Shown here piece by piece: positions 15,061 through 23,322 of a stretch of DNA of 64,000 nt. This DNA is from Rahnella inusitata_A. GTDB lineage: Bacteria > Pseudomonadota > Gammaproteobacteria > Enterobacterales > Enterobacteriaceae. The translations under genes and the position numbers were made by a program. Where the stretch lies: NCBI RefSeq assembly GCF_965118895.1, contig NZ_CBCPJJ010000008.1:124001-188000 (forward strand), read 5' to 3'. The notes beneath the pieces were generated by a model. It was not told the origin of the DNA. It made no database searches and worked only from the letters and a program-made list of their open reading frames with translations. How positions within the stretch are numbered: position 1 is the first letter of the stretch; each line of letters starts with the position of its first letter.

Positions 15061-17184
15061 TTATTCCTCGTTCGACATGGTCTGAGCGGCTTTACGGGCC
15101 TTAACACGGGCGATCGCAGCAGCGACGGCAGCTTTGCGTGGATCGCTTTCTTGTTGTGATGTGTCTTTTTGTTCCGGTTCAGCGTCCTGCGCTTCACTCA
15201 GCGCGGCGGCCTTTTTGGCCTTTGCACGGGCAATGGCAGCGGCGACGGCGGCTTTGCGTTTGTCGTCAGCAGAAGGCTCTGCCGGTGACGTTGTCACGGA
15301 TTCAGCCACAGCGGCTTTCGCACCGTCCGGCTGTGCGGCAGCGGCTTTTTTGGCTTTTACGCGGGCGATTGCGGCGGCCACGGCGGCTTTGCGATCGTCA
15401 GCGGCTTGCGCCGCAGGCGCGACGTTCAGCTCGCTGTCCGTTGCTTCCACCACCACGCCGGTCCCGGCTTTTTTAGCCTTCATCCGGACGATGGCAGCAG
15501 CGACGGCGGCTTTACGGTCATCATCGGCGGTCGGTGCGACTTCAGGTACGGGCTCAGAGGCCACGGGAATTTCTTGCTCAGCTGCCGCTTTTTTGGCTTT
15601 CGCTCTGGCAATTGCTGCTGCAAGCGCCGCTTTACGCGGATCGGCATCGGCAGAGTCTGCCACCACGTCAGCTGCTGGCGCAGTTTCGACCGGCGTGTCA
15701 TCGAGTTTCACGGCCGCTTTCTGATGTTTCTCTTCACGTGCTAATTTTTCACGTTCCATACGCGCCTGTTTGGCTTCGAAGCGGGCTTTAGCTTCGGTGG
15801 CGCGGGCGGTTTCAGTGTCGATGGCGCGGATTTCGGCCTTTTCCTGCCGATAATATTGCACCAGAGGAATGTTGCTCGGGCAGACATAGGCGCAGGCGCC
15901 ACATTCGATGCAGTCGAATAAATTATGGTTGCGGGCTTTCTCGTGTTCCTGACCTTTACTGAACCAGTAAAGTTGCTGAGGCAGCAAACCGGCCGGGCAG
16001 GCGTCGGCGCACAGGCTGCAACGGATGCAGGCTTCTTCCGGCTCAGGCTGACCAAGTTCGGATTCAGACGGGGCCAGCAGGCAGTTGGAAATTTTAACCA
16101 CCGGTACGTTAAGCGATGGCAGGGTGAAGCCCATCAGAGGCCCGCCCATGATCACCATCTTTTTGTCGCCCTGCGGCTGCAATGCGCCTTCCTGCATCAG
16201 GTGCGCCACCGGTGTGCCAAGACGCGCCCAGACGTTGCCCGGTTTCGCCATCGCTTCGCCGGTCAGCGTCACCACGCGTTCGATCAGCGGTTCGCCATCG
16301 ATGATTGCGCGTTTGATGGCATACACCGTCCCGACGTTTTGCATCAGCACGCCGATGGACGACGAGTGATGGCCTTTAGGCACCTCGAGTCCGGTCAGAA
16401 TTTTGGTCAGCTGTTTGGCGCCGCCGGACGGGTATTTGGTCGGTACCACGCGCAATTCGAACCGCACGCCAGCGGCCAGATCACGCTCCATGCTGGCTTT
16501 GATGGCGGCTTTAAATGCAGCAATGGCGTCAGGCTTATTGTCTTCAATGCCGATCATCACGCGTTCCGGATGCAGCATATGGCACAGAATGCGGGTGCCT
16601 TCGAGGATCTGATCTGCATGCTCCTGCATCAGCCGGTCATCGGCGGTGATGTAAGGTTCGCACTCGGCGGCATTGAGAATAAGCGTGCGGGTAGAGGTCA
16701 GCCCGCCCGAGAGTTTGCTGGCGGTCGGGAAGCCCGCGCCGCCGAGACCGGCAATACCGGCCTGACTGATGCGCTGATTCAGCTCATCGGCGGAAAGTTT
16801 GCGATAGTCGGCAATCAATTCGCGTTCGCACCAGGTGTCCTGGCCGTCGGCGTCGATCAGCACGCATTGCTCTTTCAGCCCGGAAGGGTGCGCGGTGATG
16901 TGCGGCTCGATGGCAGTGATCACGCCTGAGGTCGGAGAATGCACCGGTACCGTACGGCCACGGCCTGTGGTCAGCGGCTGACCTTTCAGAACACGGTCGC
17001 CAGCCTGCACGCACAGCTCGCCCTCAGGGCCAAGATGTTGCTGAAGAGGGATGATAAAGCGCTCAGGCAGCGGCACGTTGCGCAGCGGAACGTGGCTCGA
17101 CTGAGTCTTCATTTCCGGCGGATGGATCCCGCCGTCGAAGTCCCAGATTTTGTCTTTTTTGAGCGCGGCAAACAGATTAAACAT
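15061..17184 (-). CDS. rsxC: Electron transport complex subunit RsxC
   Basis: A peripheral Rsx/Rnf subunit (707 aa) that accepts electrons from NADH in homologous complexes. Residues about 1-430 contain the barrel-sandwich region (GGIHPPEMKTQS) and the FMN/NADH-binding Rossmann-like core (GLGGAGFPTASKL). Two [4Fe-4S] motifs follow: CIRCSLCADACP and CIECGACAYVCP. The C-terminal roughly 200 residues hold five near-identical Ala/Lys-rich helical repeats of the form D-x-RKAAVAAAIARxKAKKAA. The frame is open to 17307, but the ATG at 17182-17184 (MFNLFAALKKDKIWDF) matches the E. coli start. Confidence 0.95.
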   Translation of the reverse strand: MFNLFAALKKDKIWDFDGGIHPPEMKTQSSHVPLRNVPLPERFIIPLQQHLGPEGELCVQAGDRVLKGQPLTTGRGRTVPVHSPTSGVITAIEPHITAHPSGLKEQCVLIDADGQDTWCERELIADYRKLSADELNQRISQAGIAGLGGAGFPTASKLSGGLTSTRTLILNAAECEPYITADDRLMQEHADQILEGTRILCHMLHPERVMIGIEDNKPDAIAAFKAAIKASMERDLAAGVRFELRVVPTKYPSGGAKQLTKILTGLEVPKGHHSSSIGVLMQNVGTVYAIKRAIIDGEPLIERVVTLTGEAMAKPGNVWARLGTPVAHLMQEGALQPQGDKKMVIMGGPLMGFTLPSLNVPVVKISNCLLAPSESELGQPEPEEACIRCSLCADACPAGLLPQQLYWFSKGQEHEKARNHNLFDCIECGACAYVCPSNIPLVQYYRQEKAEIRAIDTETARATEAKARFEAKQARMEREKLAREEKHQKAAVKLDDTPVETAPAADVVADSADADPRKAALAAAIARAKAKKAAAEQEIPVASEPVPEVAPTADDDRKAAVAAAIVRMKAKKAGTGVVVEATDSELNVAPAAQAADDRKAAVAAAIARVKAKKAAAAQPDGAKAAVAESVTTSPAEPSADDKRKAAVAAAIARAKAKKAAALSEAQDAEPEQKDTSQQESDPRKAAVAAAIARVKARKAAQTMSNEE
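15064..15645 (-). repeat. Five in-gene repeats encoding the RsxC Ala/Lys tail
   Basis: Five copies of a roughly 65-bp unit, spaced about 115-130 bp apart, encode RKAAVAAAIARxKAKKAA helices separated by variable acidic or proline-containing linkers. The approximate units are 15085-15144, 15205-15267, 15334-15399, 15463-15528 and 15580-15645. Such arrays can change copy number by recombination. Confidence 0.75.
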
Positions 17185-17185
17185 G

Positions 17186-17752
17186 TTACTCCGCATGGAT
17201 GACCTGAACCGGAATGGATTGCATATCCCACTTCCAGTTTGCGGTGGTGGTTTTGATCGGCAGCATTTCGATGCAGTCGGTCGGGCACGGCGCGACGCAC
17301 AAATCACAGCCAGTACATAAATCGGTCACTACGGTATGCACGGCGCGAGTGGCACCCACGATGGCATCGACCGGGCAGGCCTGAATGCACTTAGTGCAAC
17401 CGATGCAGTTACTTTCGTCGATGTAGGCCACGCGGCGAACCGGTGCGGCCGCGGCGGCGTCTTCGCCCATCGGCTGCGGCTCAACGTTGAGCAGCGTGGC
17501 GAGTTTTAGCATGACCGCTTCGCCGCCCGGCACGCATTTATTGATGTTGTCGCCATTGGCCACGGCTTCGGCGTAAGGTTTACAGCCGGGATAGCCGCAT
17601 TGCGCGCACTGGCTTTGCGGCAGGATATCGTCAATCTGATCGACCACCGGGTTGCCTTCCACGGCAAAACGGCGCGATGCGTAGCCCAGCAGCAGGCCAA
17701 AAACCAGTGCCAGAGCGGTCAGCGCGGCAATCGCTACCCATAATTCAAACAT
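17186..17752 (-). CDS. rsxB: Electron transport complex subunit RsxB
   Basis: A ferredoxin-like subunit (188 aa) of the Rsx/Rnf complex on the cytoplasmic face. An N-terminal membrane helix (about 3-25) is followed by a 4Fe-4S-binding segment with CAQCGYPGC and by two ferredoxin motifs, CIGCTKCIQACP and CTGCDLCVAPCP. It lies 1 bp upstream of rsxC and its ATG overlaps the rsxA stop by one base. Confidence 0.96.
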   Translation of the reverse strand: MFELWVAIAALTALALVFGLLLGYASRRFAVEGNPVVDQIDDILPQSQCAQCGYPGCKPYAEAVANGDNINKCVPGGEAVMLKLATLLNVEPQPMGEDAAAAAPVRRVAYIDESNCIGCTKCIQACPVDAIVGATRAVHTVVTDLCTGCDLCVAPCPTDCIEMLPIKTTTANWKWDMQSIPVQVIHAE

Positions 17753-18333
17753 CAGAATTTCACCAGACCGGTGAAGCCCATAAAGGCCAGCGACATCAGA
17801 CCTGCGGTGACCAGCGCAATGGAAGATCCTTTGAACGGCGCAGGGACGTCAGCGACGACCAGACGCTCACGGATGGCGGCAAAGAGCACCATGACCAGCG
17901 AGAAGCCAAGCGAGGCGGCAAAGCCGTACAGCGCAGATTCCATAAAGCCGAACTGCTGGTTGATGTTCAAAAGCGCCACGCCGAGTACGGCGCAGTTGGT
18001 GGTGATGAGCGGCAGAAAGATGCCCAGCAGGCGATACAGTGACGGGCTGGTTTTGCGCACCACCATTTCAGTGAACTGCACTACTACTGCGATGACCAGA
18101 ATGAACGCCATCGTGCGCAGATAGACCAGCTCCAGCGGCATCAGGATGAAGGTGTTGACCATCCACGAGCAGATATTCGACAGGGTGATGACGAACGTGG
18201 TCGCCAGCCCCATGCCGATAGCCGATTCGAGCTTCTTGGAAACGCCCATAAAAGGGCACAGGCCAAGAAACTTCACCAGAACGAAGTTATTCACCAGCAT
18301 GGTGCCAACAAACAGTAATAAGTATGAGGTCAT
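17752..18333 (-). CDS. rsxA: Electron transport complex subunit RsxA
   Basis: A six-helix inner-membrane subunit (193 aa, as in E. coli) and first gene of the rsxABCDGE-nth operon. The paired motifs VKFLGLCPFMGVSKK and PLITTNCAVLGVALL carry the cysteines that with those of RsxE hold an intramembrane iron-sulfur cluster in known Rnf structures. The operon promoter should lie in or before ydgK, 39 bp upstream. Confidence 0.97.
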   Translation of the reverse strand: MTSYLLLFVGTMLVNNFVLVKFLGLCPFMGVSKKLESAIGMGLATTFVITLSNICSWMVNTFILMPLELVYLRTMAFILVIAVVVQFTEMVVRKTSPSLYRLLGIFLPLITTNCAVLGVALLNINQQFGFMESALYGFAASLGFSLVMVLFAAIRERLVVADVPAPFKGSSIALVTAGLMSLAFMGFTGLVKF

Positions 18334-18372
18334 GACAATAGCCCGGACATAATAAACATTAAAACTTCAGGG

Positions 18373-18813
18373 TTATTCCGTGAAGGTTTCTTTCACCCGC
18401 AGTGAGCGCTTGAAATAAGGCACAAACACCGCAGCGGCTAATAACGGTAACAATAAGTTACGAACAGCCAGATCGTCGGTAACCGGCGAGAAAGCAAAGG
18501 CTTTTACCGCCAGCAATACGGTACACAGCAACCAGATAATATACATTTTCGGCAACGCTTTGGCGCGCTTGCAGAATTGCCACAGTACAGTGACGGTAAA
18601 TAACCCCATCGCCAATGTGGTCACTACGGAGAAATACCATTGCAGGGTAAATGCCTGCGAATTGGTCAGTAAATAATCCCGCGATTCCGGCATAAATAAT
18701 GCCATGGAAAACAACGCCAGCATTAATACGACGCTCATCAGCGTCACAATCAGATACGCCATCGGGGCCAGTAGCCATCCGCCAATACGTTTGTAGCCCG
18801 GAATATTCGACAT
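18373..18813 (-). CDS. ydgK: YdgK-like DUF2569 inner-membrane protein
   Basis: A 146-residue membrane protein with four hydrophobic segments and the DUF2569 opening KRIGGWLLAPMAYLI. It sits 39 bp upstream of rsxA in the same direction, as ydgK does in E. coli. Its function is unknown; position suggests co-transcription with rsx, which is an inference. Confidence 0.88.
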   Translation of the reverse strand: MSNIPGYKRIGGWLLAPMAYLIVTLMSVVLMLALFSMALFMPESRDYLLTNSQAFTLQWYFSVVTTLAMGLFTVTVLWQFCKRAKALPKMYIIWLLCTVLLAVKAFAFSPVTDDLAVRNLLLPLLAAAVFVPYFKRSLRVKETFTE

Positions 18814-18932
18814 AAAAAACCTTTATTACGCGGGTTTTCCACCCGGACAGTACGGGGAGCTTTTCCCCATCTTCAAGGCGCAGTAGCTTAACCTGAGAGA
18901 TAATTTCTCGTTATCGTATTTATGTGATCAAT

Positions 18933-18956
18933 ATCCCCTTCGTTTTTGAAGGGGAT
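18933..18956 (-). terminator. Hairpin after dcuC
   Basis: A perfect 9-bp inverted repeat (ATCCCCTTC/GAAGGGGAT, 6-nt loop) lies about 20 nt past the dcuC stop. No clear U-tract follows on the minus strand, so it is a likely but not certain terminator separating dcuC from ydgK. Confidence 0.6.
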
Positions 18957-18973
18957 TTGCAATGAATGGCAGA

Positions 18974-20341
18974 TTAACGCACAGGGACCAGAATTTCCGT
19001 TGCGACGATCACCACAACCAGACCAACCAGAACCGGCACGGAAGTGCGTTTGACCACTTCAAACGGGGAGATTTTAGCCATACCGGCGACGGCGACGATC
19101 ACACCCGAGACCGGGGAAATCGTGCGTCCGAGGTTAGAGGCCTGAAGCATCGGGATGACCAGATACTCCGGATTAATGCCCATTTTCGCCGCCAGTTTCG
19201 GGATAAGTTCGACGAAGGCATAGAAGGAGGCGTTACCTGAACCGGTGGTCATGGCGGCCAGCACGGTGATCGTAACCAGAACCAGCATCATGATAATGCT
19301 GCCGGAACCGAAGTTCTGCGCCAGCCCGATCAGGCTGCTTATGAACCCGACGGTGCTCAGCCCTTGCGCGAACACGCCCGCCGCGACCAGTAACATCACC
19401 ACGTTGGCGAAGGCATCCGCCATGCCGCGATAAGCGACGTCCAGACCGGCGAACACGATTTTTCCGCTGCGGTTGCGCACGGTTTCAATCAGTGCGGTAA
19501 GCAACATACAAATCACCAGAATGGTGATGATGTGCAGATTCGGTCCCCATTTGCCGTCGAATATCAGCACACCGATGATGGGAGTGAAGGGAAGAATGGC
19601 GTAAAACGCGGGCGCGTTGGTTTCCACAACGTCATCTTTATTCGAATCCACGGCACCCACCAGTTCAGAGGTATCGCGTTTATCCAGATAACGCTGCCAA
19701 AAGAAGTGGGCGACGGCCATCGCCACAATGGCGGCGATAGAAATCGGCAGGGTGACTTTAAACGCGAAATCTACCAGCGGCATGTTCGCCGCCTGCGCCG
19801 CCAGCACCACGTCGCCGGAGGTTGGAGAAAGAATGATCGCCGCAGGCGACGCACAAATCGCCGCTGCCGCACCACGGCTGATGCCGACGTTGACCATAAT
19901 CGGGAACAGTGTTGCCATCAGCAGCACGCCCAGTCCGGTCGCTGAGGAGACGGCCAGTGACATCAGGCACGCCAGGATATAGGCGGCGACCATCAGGATA
20001 TACGGGGAATTGATCATCTTGAGCGGGCGGGACGCCAGTCTGACCACCACGTCGTTCGCGCCGATATGCGTCATGTAAGCCGCGAAACCGCACAGCATCA
20101 TGATCATCATTCCGAGATCGCCACCCCGGCTCATCAGCAGAATTTTGACGTACTCGACGATATCCGTGGTATTCCAGCCGGTGCTTTTCGCACCTTCCGG
20201 CAGCACGCTGTGGCCCATCAGCGCACTTATTACCAGCAGCAACAGCCCGCCCACCATCAGCACGCCAGTTGGTGAATATCCTTTGATGATGTATCGCCCG
20301 ACAAACACGGCGACCACCAGCCCGATCAGCAATTCCCACAT
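18974..20341 (-). CDS. dcuC: Anaerobic C4-dicarboxylate transporter DcuC
   Basis: An inner-membrane carrier (455 aa; E. coli 461) for succinate efflux and fumarate exchange in fermenting cells. About 12-14 hydrophobic segments are seen. Long near-invariant DcuC stretches are present, including ILLMSRGGDLGMMIMM, GFAAYMTHIGAND, SSATGLGVLLMATLFP, SPTSGDVVLAAQAA and MAKISPFEVVKRTSVPVL. It starts from the ATG at 20339-20341. A dispersed repeat lies 150 bp upstream. A degenerate FNR-like site (20410-20423) could mediate anaerobic induction. Confidence 0.95.
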   Translation of the reverse strand: MWELLIGLVVAVFVGRYIIKGYSPTGVLMVGGLLLLVISALMGHSVLPEGAKSTGWNTTDIVEYVKILLMSRGGDLGMMIMMLCGFAAYMTHIGANDVVVRLASRPLKMINSPYILMVAAYILACLMSLAVSSATGLGVLLMATLFPIMVNVGISRGAAAAICASPAAIILSPTSGDVVLAAQAANMPLVDFAFKVTLPISIAAIVAMAVAHFFWQRYLDKRDTSELVGAVDSNKDDVVETNAPAFYAILPFTPIIGVLIFDGKWGPNLHIITILVICMLLTALIETVRNRSGKIVFAGLDVAYRGMADAFANVVMLLVAAGVFAQGLSTVGFISSLIGLAQNFGSGSIIMMLVLVTITVLAAMTTGSGNASFYAFVELIPKLAAKMGINPEYLVIPMLQASNLGRTISPVSGVIVAVAGMAKISPFEVVKRTSVPVLVGLVVVIVATEILVPVR

Positions 20342-20409
20342 ACGTTGACTCCCCGGAGATTAAATTTGGACAAAGGCGGGCACTGTGAACAATAAATGCG
20401 GTGCGTGTT

Positions 20410-20423
20410 ATGACGCCCATCAA
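20410..20423 (-). promoter_or_regulatory. Degenerate FNR-like site before dcuC
   Basis: On the minus strand the sequence reads TTGAT-GGGC-GTCAT: one perfect FNR half-site and one with 3 of 5 bases. It is 70 bp upstream of the dcuC ATG, and dcuC is FNR-activated in E. coli. No well-placed -10 element was found. Confidence 0.3.
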
Positions 20424-20487
20424 TGATTGGGGTTGAAACGGGGAGGGGATTTGGGAAATGTGATGCGAGGCTGACATAACGGGGGGC

Positions 20488-21065
20488 GGCTTTTAAATCG
20501 ATTTTTAGGTCAAGACCTTGTGCTGCCGCCCAAACCGGCCCAAAGGACGCGTAAACGCGCGCCCTCTGGACTCCCGCGTTATCAAAAAACGTGCCCTGCA
20601 TCCCGGCTATGTTTCAGAAACTCCCGCTATTGCCGCAAAATCCCGCCGCTGCGCGGTTCCCTCCGGTCGGGTTACAACCCGCGAAAAAGACGCGCGGTTT
20701 TCCACCTCTCCCTACGGCGTGATTTTTGAAAGCGGCCAGAAGCTTTTAGGTCACAACTTCACCGGCTCGGATCATTTCAAAAAACCAAATACGTTTTTGT
20801 TTTTTAAAAAATGGTGAGATGGCGCGATCAAAAAATCCTGCCGAACGGAGCGGCCTGAAGACCTGGGGCTTCAGGACCGAGAGAGGGCACCGCGAAGTGG
20901 CAGGGTTTTGCGCCAAACGCGGGAGCCACAGAACACGGCCATCGTTCTGGCGACTGCGCGTGTTCTAAAGAGCCCGGGGGTCTTGGGGGGTGGCGGCGAT
21001 ATGCCGCCCCCAAGTCGGTGTGGGCAGACGCCCACGGTGTTGACCTTGAAGTTGTTTTAAAAGCC
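20488..21065. repeat. Dispersed inverted-arm repeat, copy 2
   Basis: A 578-bp element lies between the FAD monooxygenase gene and dcuC. It is bounded by the inverted repeat GGCTTTTAAA (20488-20497; complement at 21056-21065), with AGGTCAAnACC next inward on both sides. The left arm (about 20500-20790) is the inverted relative of the right arm of copy 3; they share GGCTATGTTTCAG, CGCTATTGCCGCAAAATCC and CTCCGGTCGGGTTACAACC. The right arm (about 20820-21050) matches the left arm of copy 3 (ACGATGGnCGTGTTCT, TTTGGCGCAAAACCCTGCC, GGATTTTTTGATCGCGCC). Hairpins sit near the outer ends, for example CTTGGGGG/CCCCCAAG within 20975-21015. It accounts for most of the 20342-21090 gap. Confidence 0.85.
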
Positions 21066-21090
21066 ACATTTCAGCGGCCTCTGCACAATC

Positions 21091-22296
21091 TCAAAGCTTC
21101 GGGATTTCCCGATAAAACCCAACGCCTATCAGCCTCCCAAACAAGAACGGGATAAATTTCCGCCCGCGCAGCCACGCCTCCATCCGGGATGGGGGTTTGG
21201 TTCTTTTCTTCTGTCCGGCACGACTGATCATAATCTGCAACGATTGTGTCGCCCACGTCGGAAACGTCCGGCGGCGCTGGATGCGTTGCAGATGCCGCAA
21301 CGTCAGCGTCCCGGATATCAGCGGCTGCGTAATAATATTGGCTGTCGCCACCGCGTCCTGAATCGCCAGATTTACACCCACGCCGCCAATCGGTGACATC
21401 GCATGCGCCGCATCGCCGATGCACAGCAGGCCAGGCTTTGCCCATTCTTTCAGGCGGTCAATGCGGATCACCAGCAGGCGCACGTCGTCCCAGCTGGCGA
21501 TATCTTCCTGCAAACGCCCGCGATCGAAGGGCGAGACTTCGGCCAGCAAATCGAGAAATGGCGGAATGCCCTGCGCCCTGAGGGCGTCGAGGCTGTCCTT
21601 CGCGATCGAGTAGCCGCACTGCCAGTAATCGCCACGGTCGATCATGATGAAATTTTTCTTCGGCCCGCGATGCCCCATCGACCATTCAGGGTCGTCCGGG
21701 CGCTTGTTGATTTTCAGCCACAGCACGTCGCGCGGTGCGCCGAAGCGGCGGATTTCCATACCAGCTTTTTCACGTACAACCGAATTACGCCCGTCGCAGC
21801 CGACCACCAGATCTGCATGAAAAGGCTGTTGTTCGCCATCGACTTCAGCCAGCACACCGGTGACCTTGCCGTGGTCTTCCTGCAAGGACAGGACCTGTGC
21901 GTTGTGGATCAGACGGAAATTGGGCAGCACGGCGGCTTTACCGGCAATGAAGTTCAGAAAATCCCACTGCGGCATAAACGCAATGAATTTGCACTGCGTC
22001 GGCAGATGGCTGAAATCCGCCAGCGTGGTTTCCTTGCCGTTGATTTCGCCGTAGAGCTTTTCGGCGCGCTGGTGCGGCAATTTAAGAAATTCATCGAGAA
22101 AGCCGAGCTGCCAGATAATGTCCAGCGTCGAAGGGTGAATGGTGTCGCCGCGAAAATCACGCAGGAAATCCCGATGTTTTTCCAGCACCGTCACGTCAAT
22201 ACCCTTACGCGCCAGCAAATAGCCCAGCATTAAACCGGCCGGGCCGCCGCCCACAATGCAACATGACGCTGCGGCTGACTCAGTATTCGATGACAT
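21091..22296 (-). CDS. FAD-dependent monooxygenase (PHBH/UbiH-type)
   Basis: A soluble 401-residue flavoprotein of the p-hydroxybenzoate hydroxylase fold, expected to hydroxylate an aromatic or similar substrate with NAD(P)H and O2. Three family motifs are present: the N-terminal dinucleotide motif VGGGPAGLMLGYLLA (about 15-30), the NAD(P)H/FAD motif VVGCDGRNSVVRE (about 165), and the FAD-ribityl motif LCIGDAAHAMSPIGGVGVNLAIQDA (about 290-315). The C-terminus is basic. A Fur-like box at 22327-22345 lies about 30 bp upstream of the ATG, suggesting iron-regulated expression. No neighbouring gene reveals the substrate. Confidence 0.88.
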   Translation of the reverse strand: MSSNTESAAASCCIVGGGPAGLMLGYLLARKGIDVTVLEKHRDFLRDFRGDTIHPSTLDIIWQLGFLDEFLKLPHQRAEKLYGEINGKETTLADFSHLPTQCKFIAFMPQWDFLNFIAGKAAVLPNFRLIHNAQVLSLQEDHGKVTGVLAEVDGEQQPFHADLVVGCDGRNSVVREKAGMEIRRFGAPRDVLWLKINKRPDDPEWSMGHRGPKKNFIMIDRGDYWQCGYSIAKDSLDALRAQGIPPFLDLLAEVSPFDRGRLQEDIASWDDVRLLVIRIDRLKEWAKPGLLCIGDAAHAMSPIGGVGVNLAIQDAVATANIITQPLISGTLTLRHLQRIQRRRTFPTWATQSLQIMISRAGQKKRTKPPSRMEAWLRGRKFIPFLFGRLIGVGFYREIPKL

Positions 22297-22326
22297 AACA
22301 ACCTGCCTGACAAAATGAATTCACAT

Positions 22327-22345
22327 GATAACAATTATCATTTGC
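22327..22345. promoter_or_regulatory. Fur-like box before the FAD monooxygenase
   Basis: GATAACAATTATCATTTGC matches the 19-bp Fur consensus at 14 of 19 positions and lies 31 bp upstream of the minus-strand monooxygenase ATG, where a repressor would block its promoter. Confidence 0.55.
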
Positions 22346-22536
22346 GCCGATGCGCGTCAATCGACCTGACCTCTCATTTCCATTGGCGGATTGCGCCATG
22401 CCGGAACAACGCCTGCACGTTTCCTGTCCACTTCACCTGCAAATTGCACCACGGCGATCTTTTCCTTTGCGTCCGTTTTGAATGAAAAATAAACATTAGG
22501 CTATTAAATCATGCGGTTGAATTCTGTGCGTAAAAC

Positions 22537-22552
22537 TGGCAGACAAATTGCA
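22537..22552 (+). promoter_or_regulatory. Sigma54-type -24/-12 promoter of the GntR-PLP-ABC operon
   Basis: TGGCAGACAAATTGCA keeps the invariant GG-N10-GC spacing (GG 22538-22539, GC 22550-22551) and agrees with the consensus TGGCAC-N5-TTGCA at most fixed positions. Transcription would start near 22563, about 45 nt before the GntR ATG. A possible NtrC half-site (GCACCA) is near 22446. The rest of the 22297-22608 gap contains the Fur-like box and no ORF. Confidence 0.55.
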
Positions 22553-22554
22553 AA

Positions 22555-22563
22555 GTGGTCCAC
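22555..22563. promoter_or_regulatory. Possible GntR operator
   Basis: GTGGTCCAC is a 9-bp palindrome at the expected transcription start of the operon that encodes a FadR-subfamily GntR regulator. Such regulators often bind short TGG-N-CCA palindromes; assignment is a guess from position. Confidence 0.3.
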
Positions 22564-22608
22564 AGGTTGAGTTGTTGGGCCAATTTTGGCAGATGCGCGG
22601 AGACACAG

Positions 22609-23322
22609 ATGCACGGTGAACTGAATTTATTGCACCCGATCGCGCCACAGCAGAGTGACACGCTGGTGCTTGATGCGCTGACCCGTTATGTGGCGCAGTC
22701 CGGCACCCGCGTGGGGGAGAAGTTACCGCCTGAGCGCGTGCTGGCCGAAGGGCTGGCGGTTAGCCGCAACACGGTGCGTGAGGCGCTGAAACGCTGGGAA
22801 GCGCTGGGGATTATCCTGCGTAAAAAGGGCAGCGGGACGTTCCTGCAATCGGAAGTCACTGCCAACGACAGCTTTCTGTCGCTTCGCTTCAAAAATGATT
22901 CCGCCACCATGCTGCACGCGCTGGAAGTGCGCCGGATCATCGAATGCGAAGCCTCGGCGCTGGCGGCGGTGCGCGCCACGGAGAGCGATTTGCTGTTCAT
23001 CGAACACAAGCTGGATGTGATGGAAAAAGTCCACCTGAGCGTCGGTTCTGCCGGGGCAGAGGACTGGCAGTTTCACGCCGCAATCTACACCGCCGCGCAT
23101 AATCCGCTGCTGTTACAGATGGTTGGCGGTATCTACGACCTGCTGCACGCCTTTTTCGAATCGCCGCCTGAACAGGCGTTATTCAGCGACTCATTCCCGC
23201 TGCACCGCACCCTATTTGAAGCCATCGCGCGTCGCGAACCTGAAACCGCGCGCAGGCTGAGCAACGACATTCTGAACATAACTGAACGCGACATGAAGGA
23301 AGTGATCAATGCAGCAAGATGA
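22609..23322 (+). CDS. GntR/FadR-family transcriptional regulator
   Basis: A 237-residue regulator. The winged helix-turn-helix covers about residues 10-80 (LPPERVLAEGLAVSRNTVREALKRWEALG), followed by an all-helical FCD ligand-binding domain (about 95-230) with WQFHAAIYTAAHNP containing a metal- or ligand-contact His. The ATG at 22609 has GGAGA about 6 nt upstream; an in-frame start at 22555 lies within the predicted promoter and is not used. Its 3' end overlaps the PLP-enzyme gene by 14 bp, so it heads the operon and probably senses the imported compound. Confidence 0.88.
   Translation: MHGELNLLHPIAPQQSDTLVLDALTRYVAQSGTRVGEKLPPERVLAEGLAVSRNTVREALKRWEALGIILRKKGSGTFLQSEVTANDSFLSLRFKNDSATMLHALEVRRIIECEASALAAVRATESDLLFIEHKLDVMEKVHLSVGSAGAEDWQFHAAIYTAAHNPLLLQMVGGIYDLLHAFFESPPEQALFSDSFPLHRTLFEAIARREPETARRLSNDILNITERDMKEVINAAR

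Noticed and set aside
17185..17307. Extended start of rsxC
   Set aside because: It lies inside rsxB and gives an Arg/Cys-rich peptide; MFNLF matches E. coli RsxC.
20518..20817. ORF of 99 codons in repeat copy 2 as an independent gene
   Set aside because: No ribosome site, and the reading frame follows the repeat; reported only as a speculative Ash-like link.
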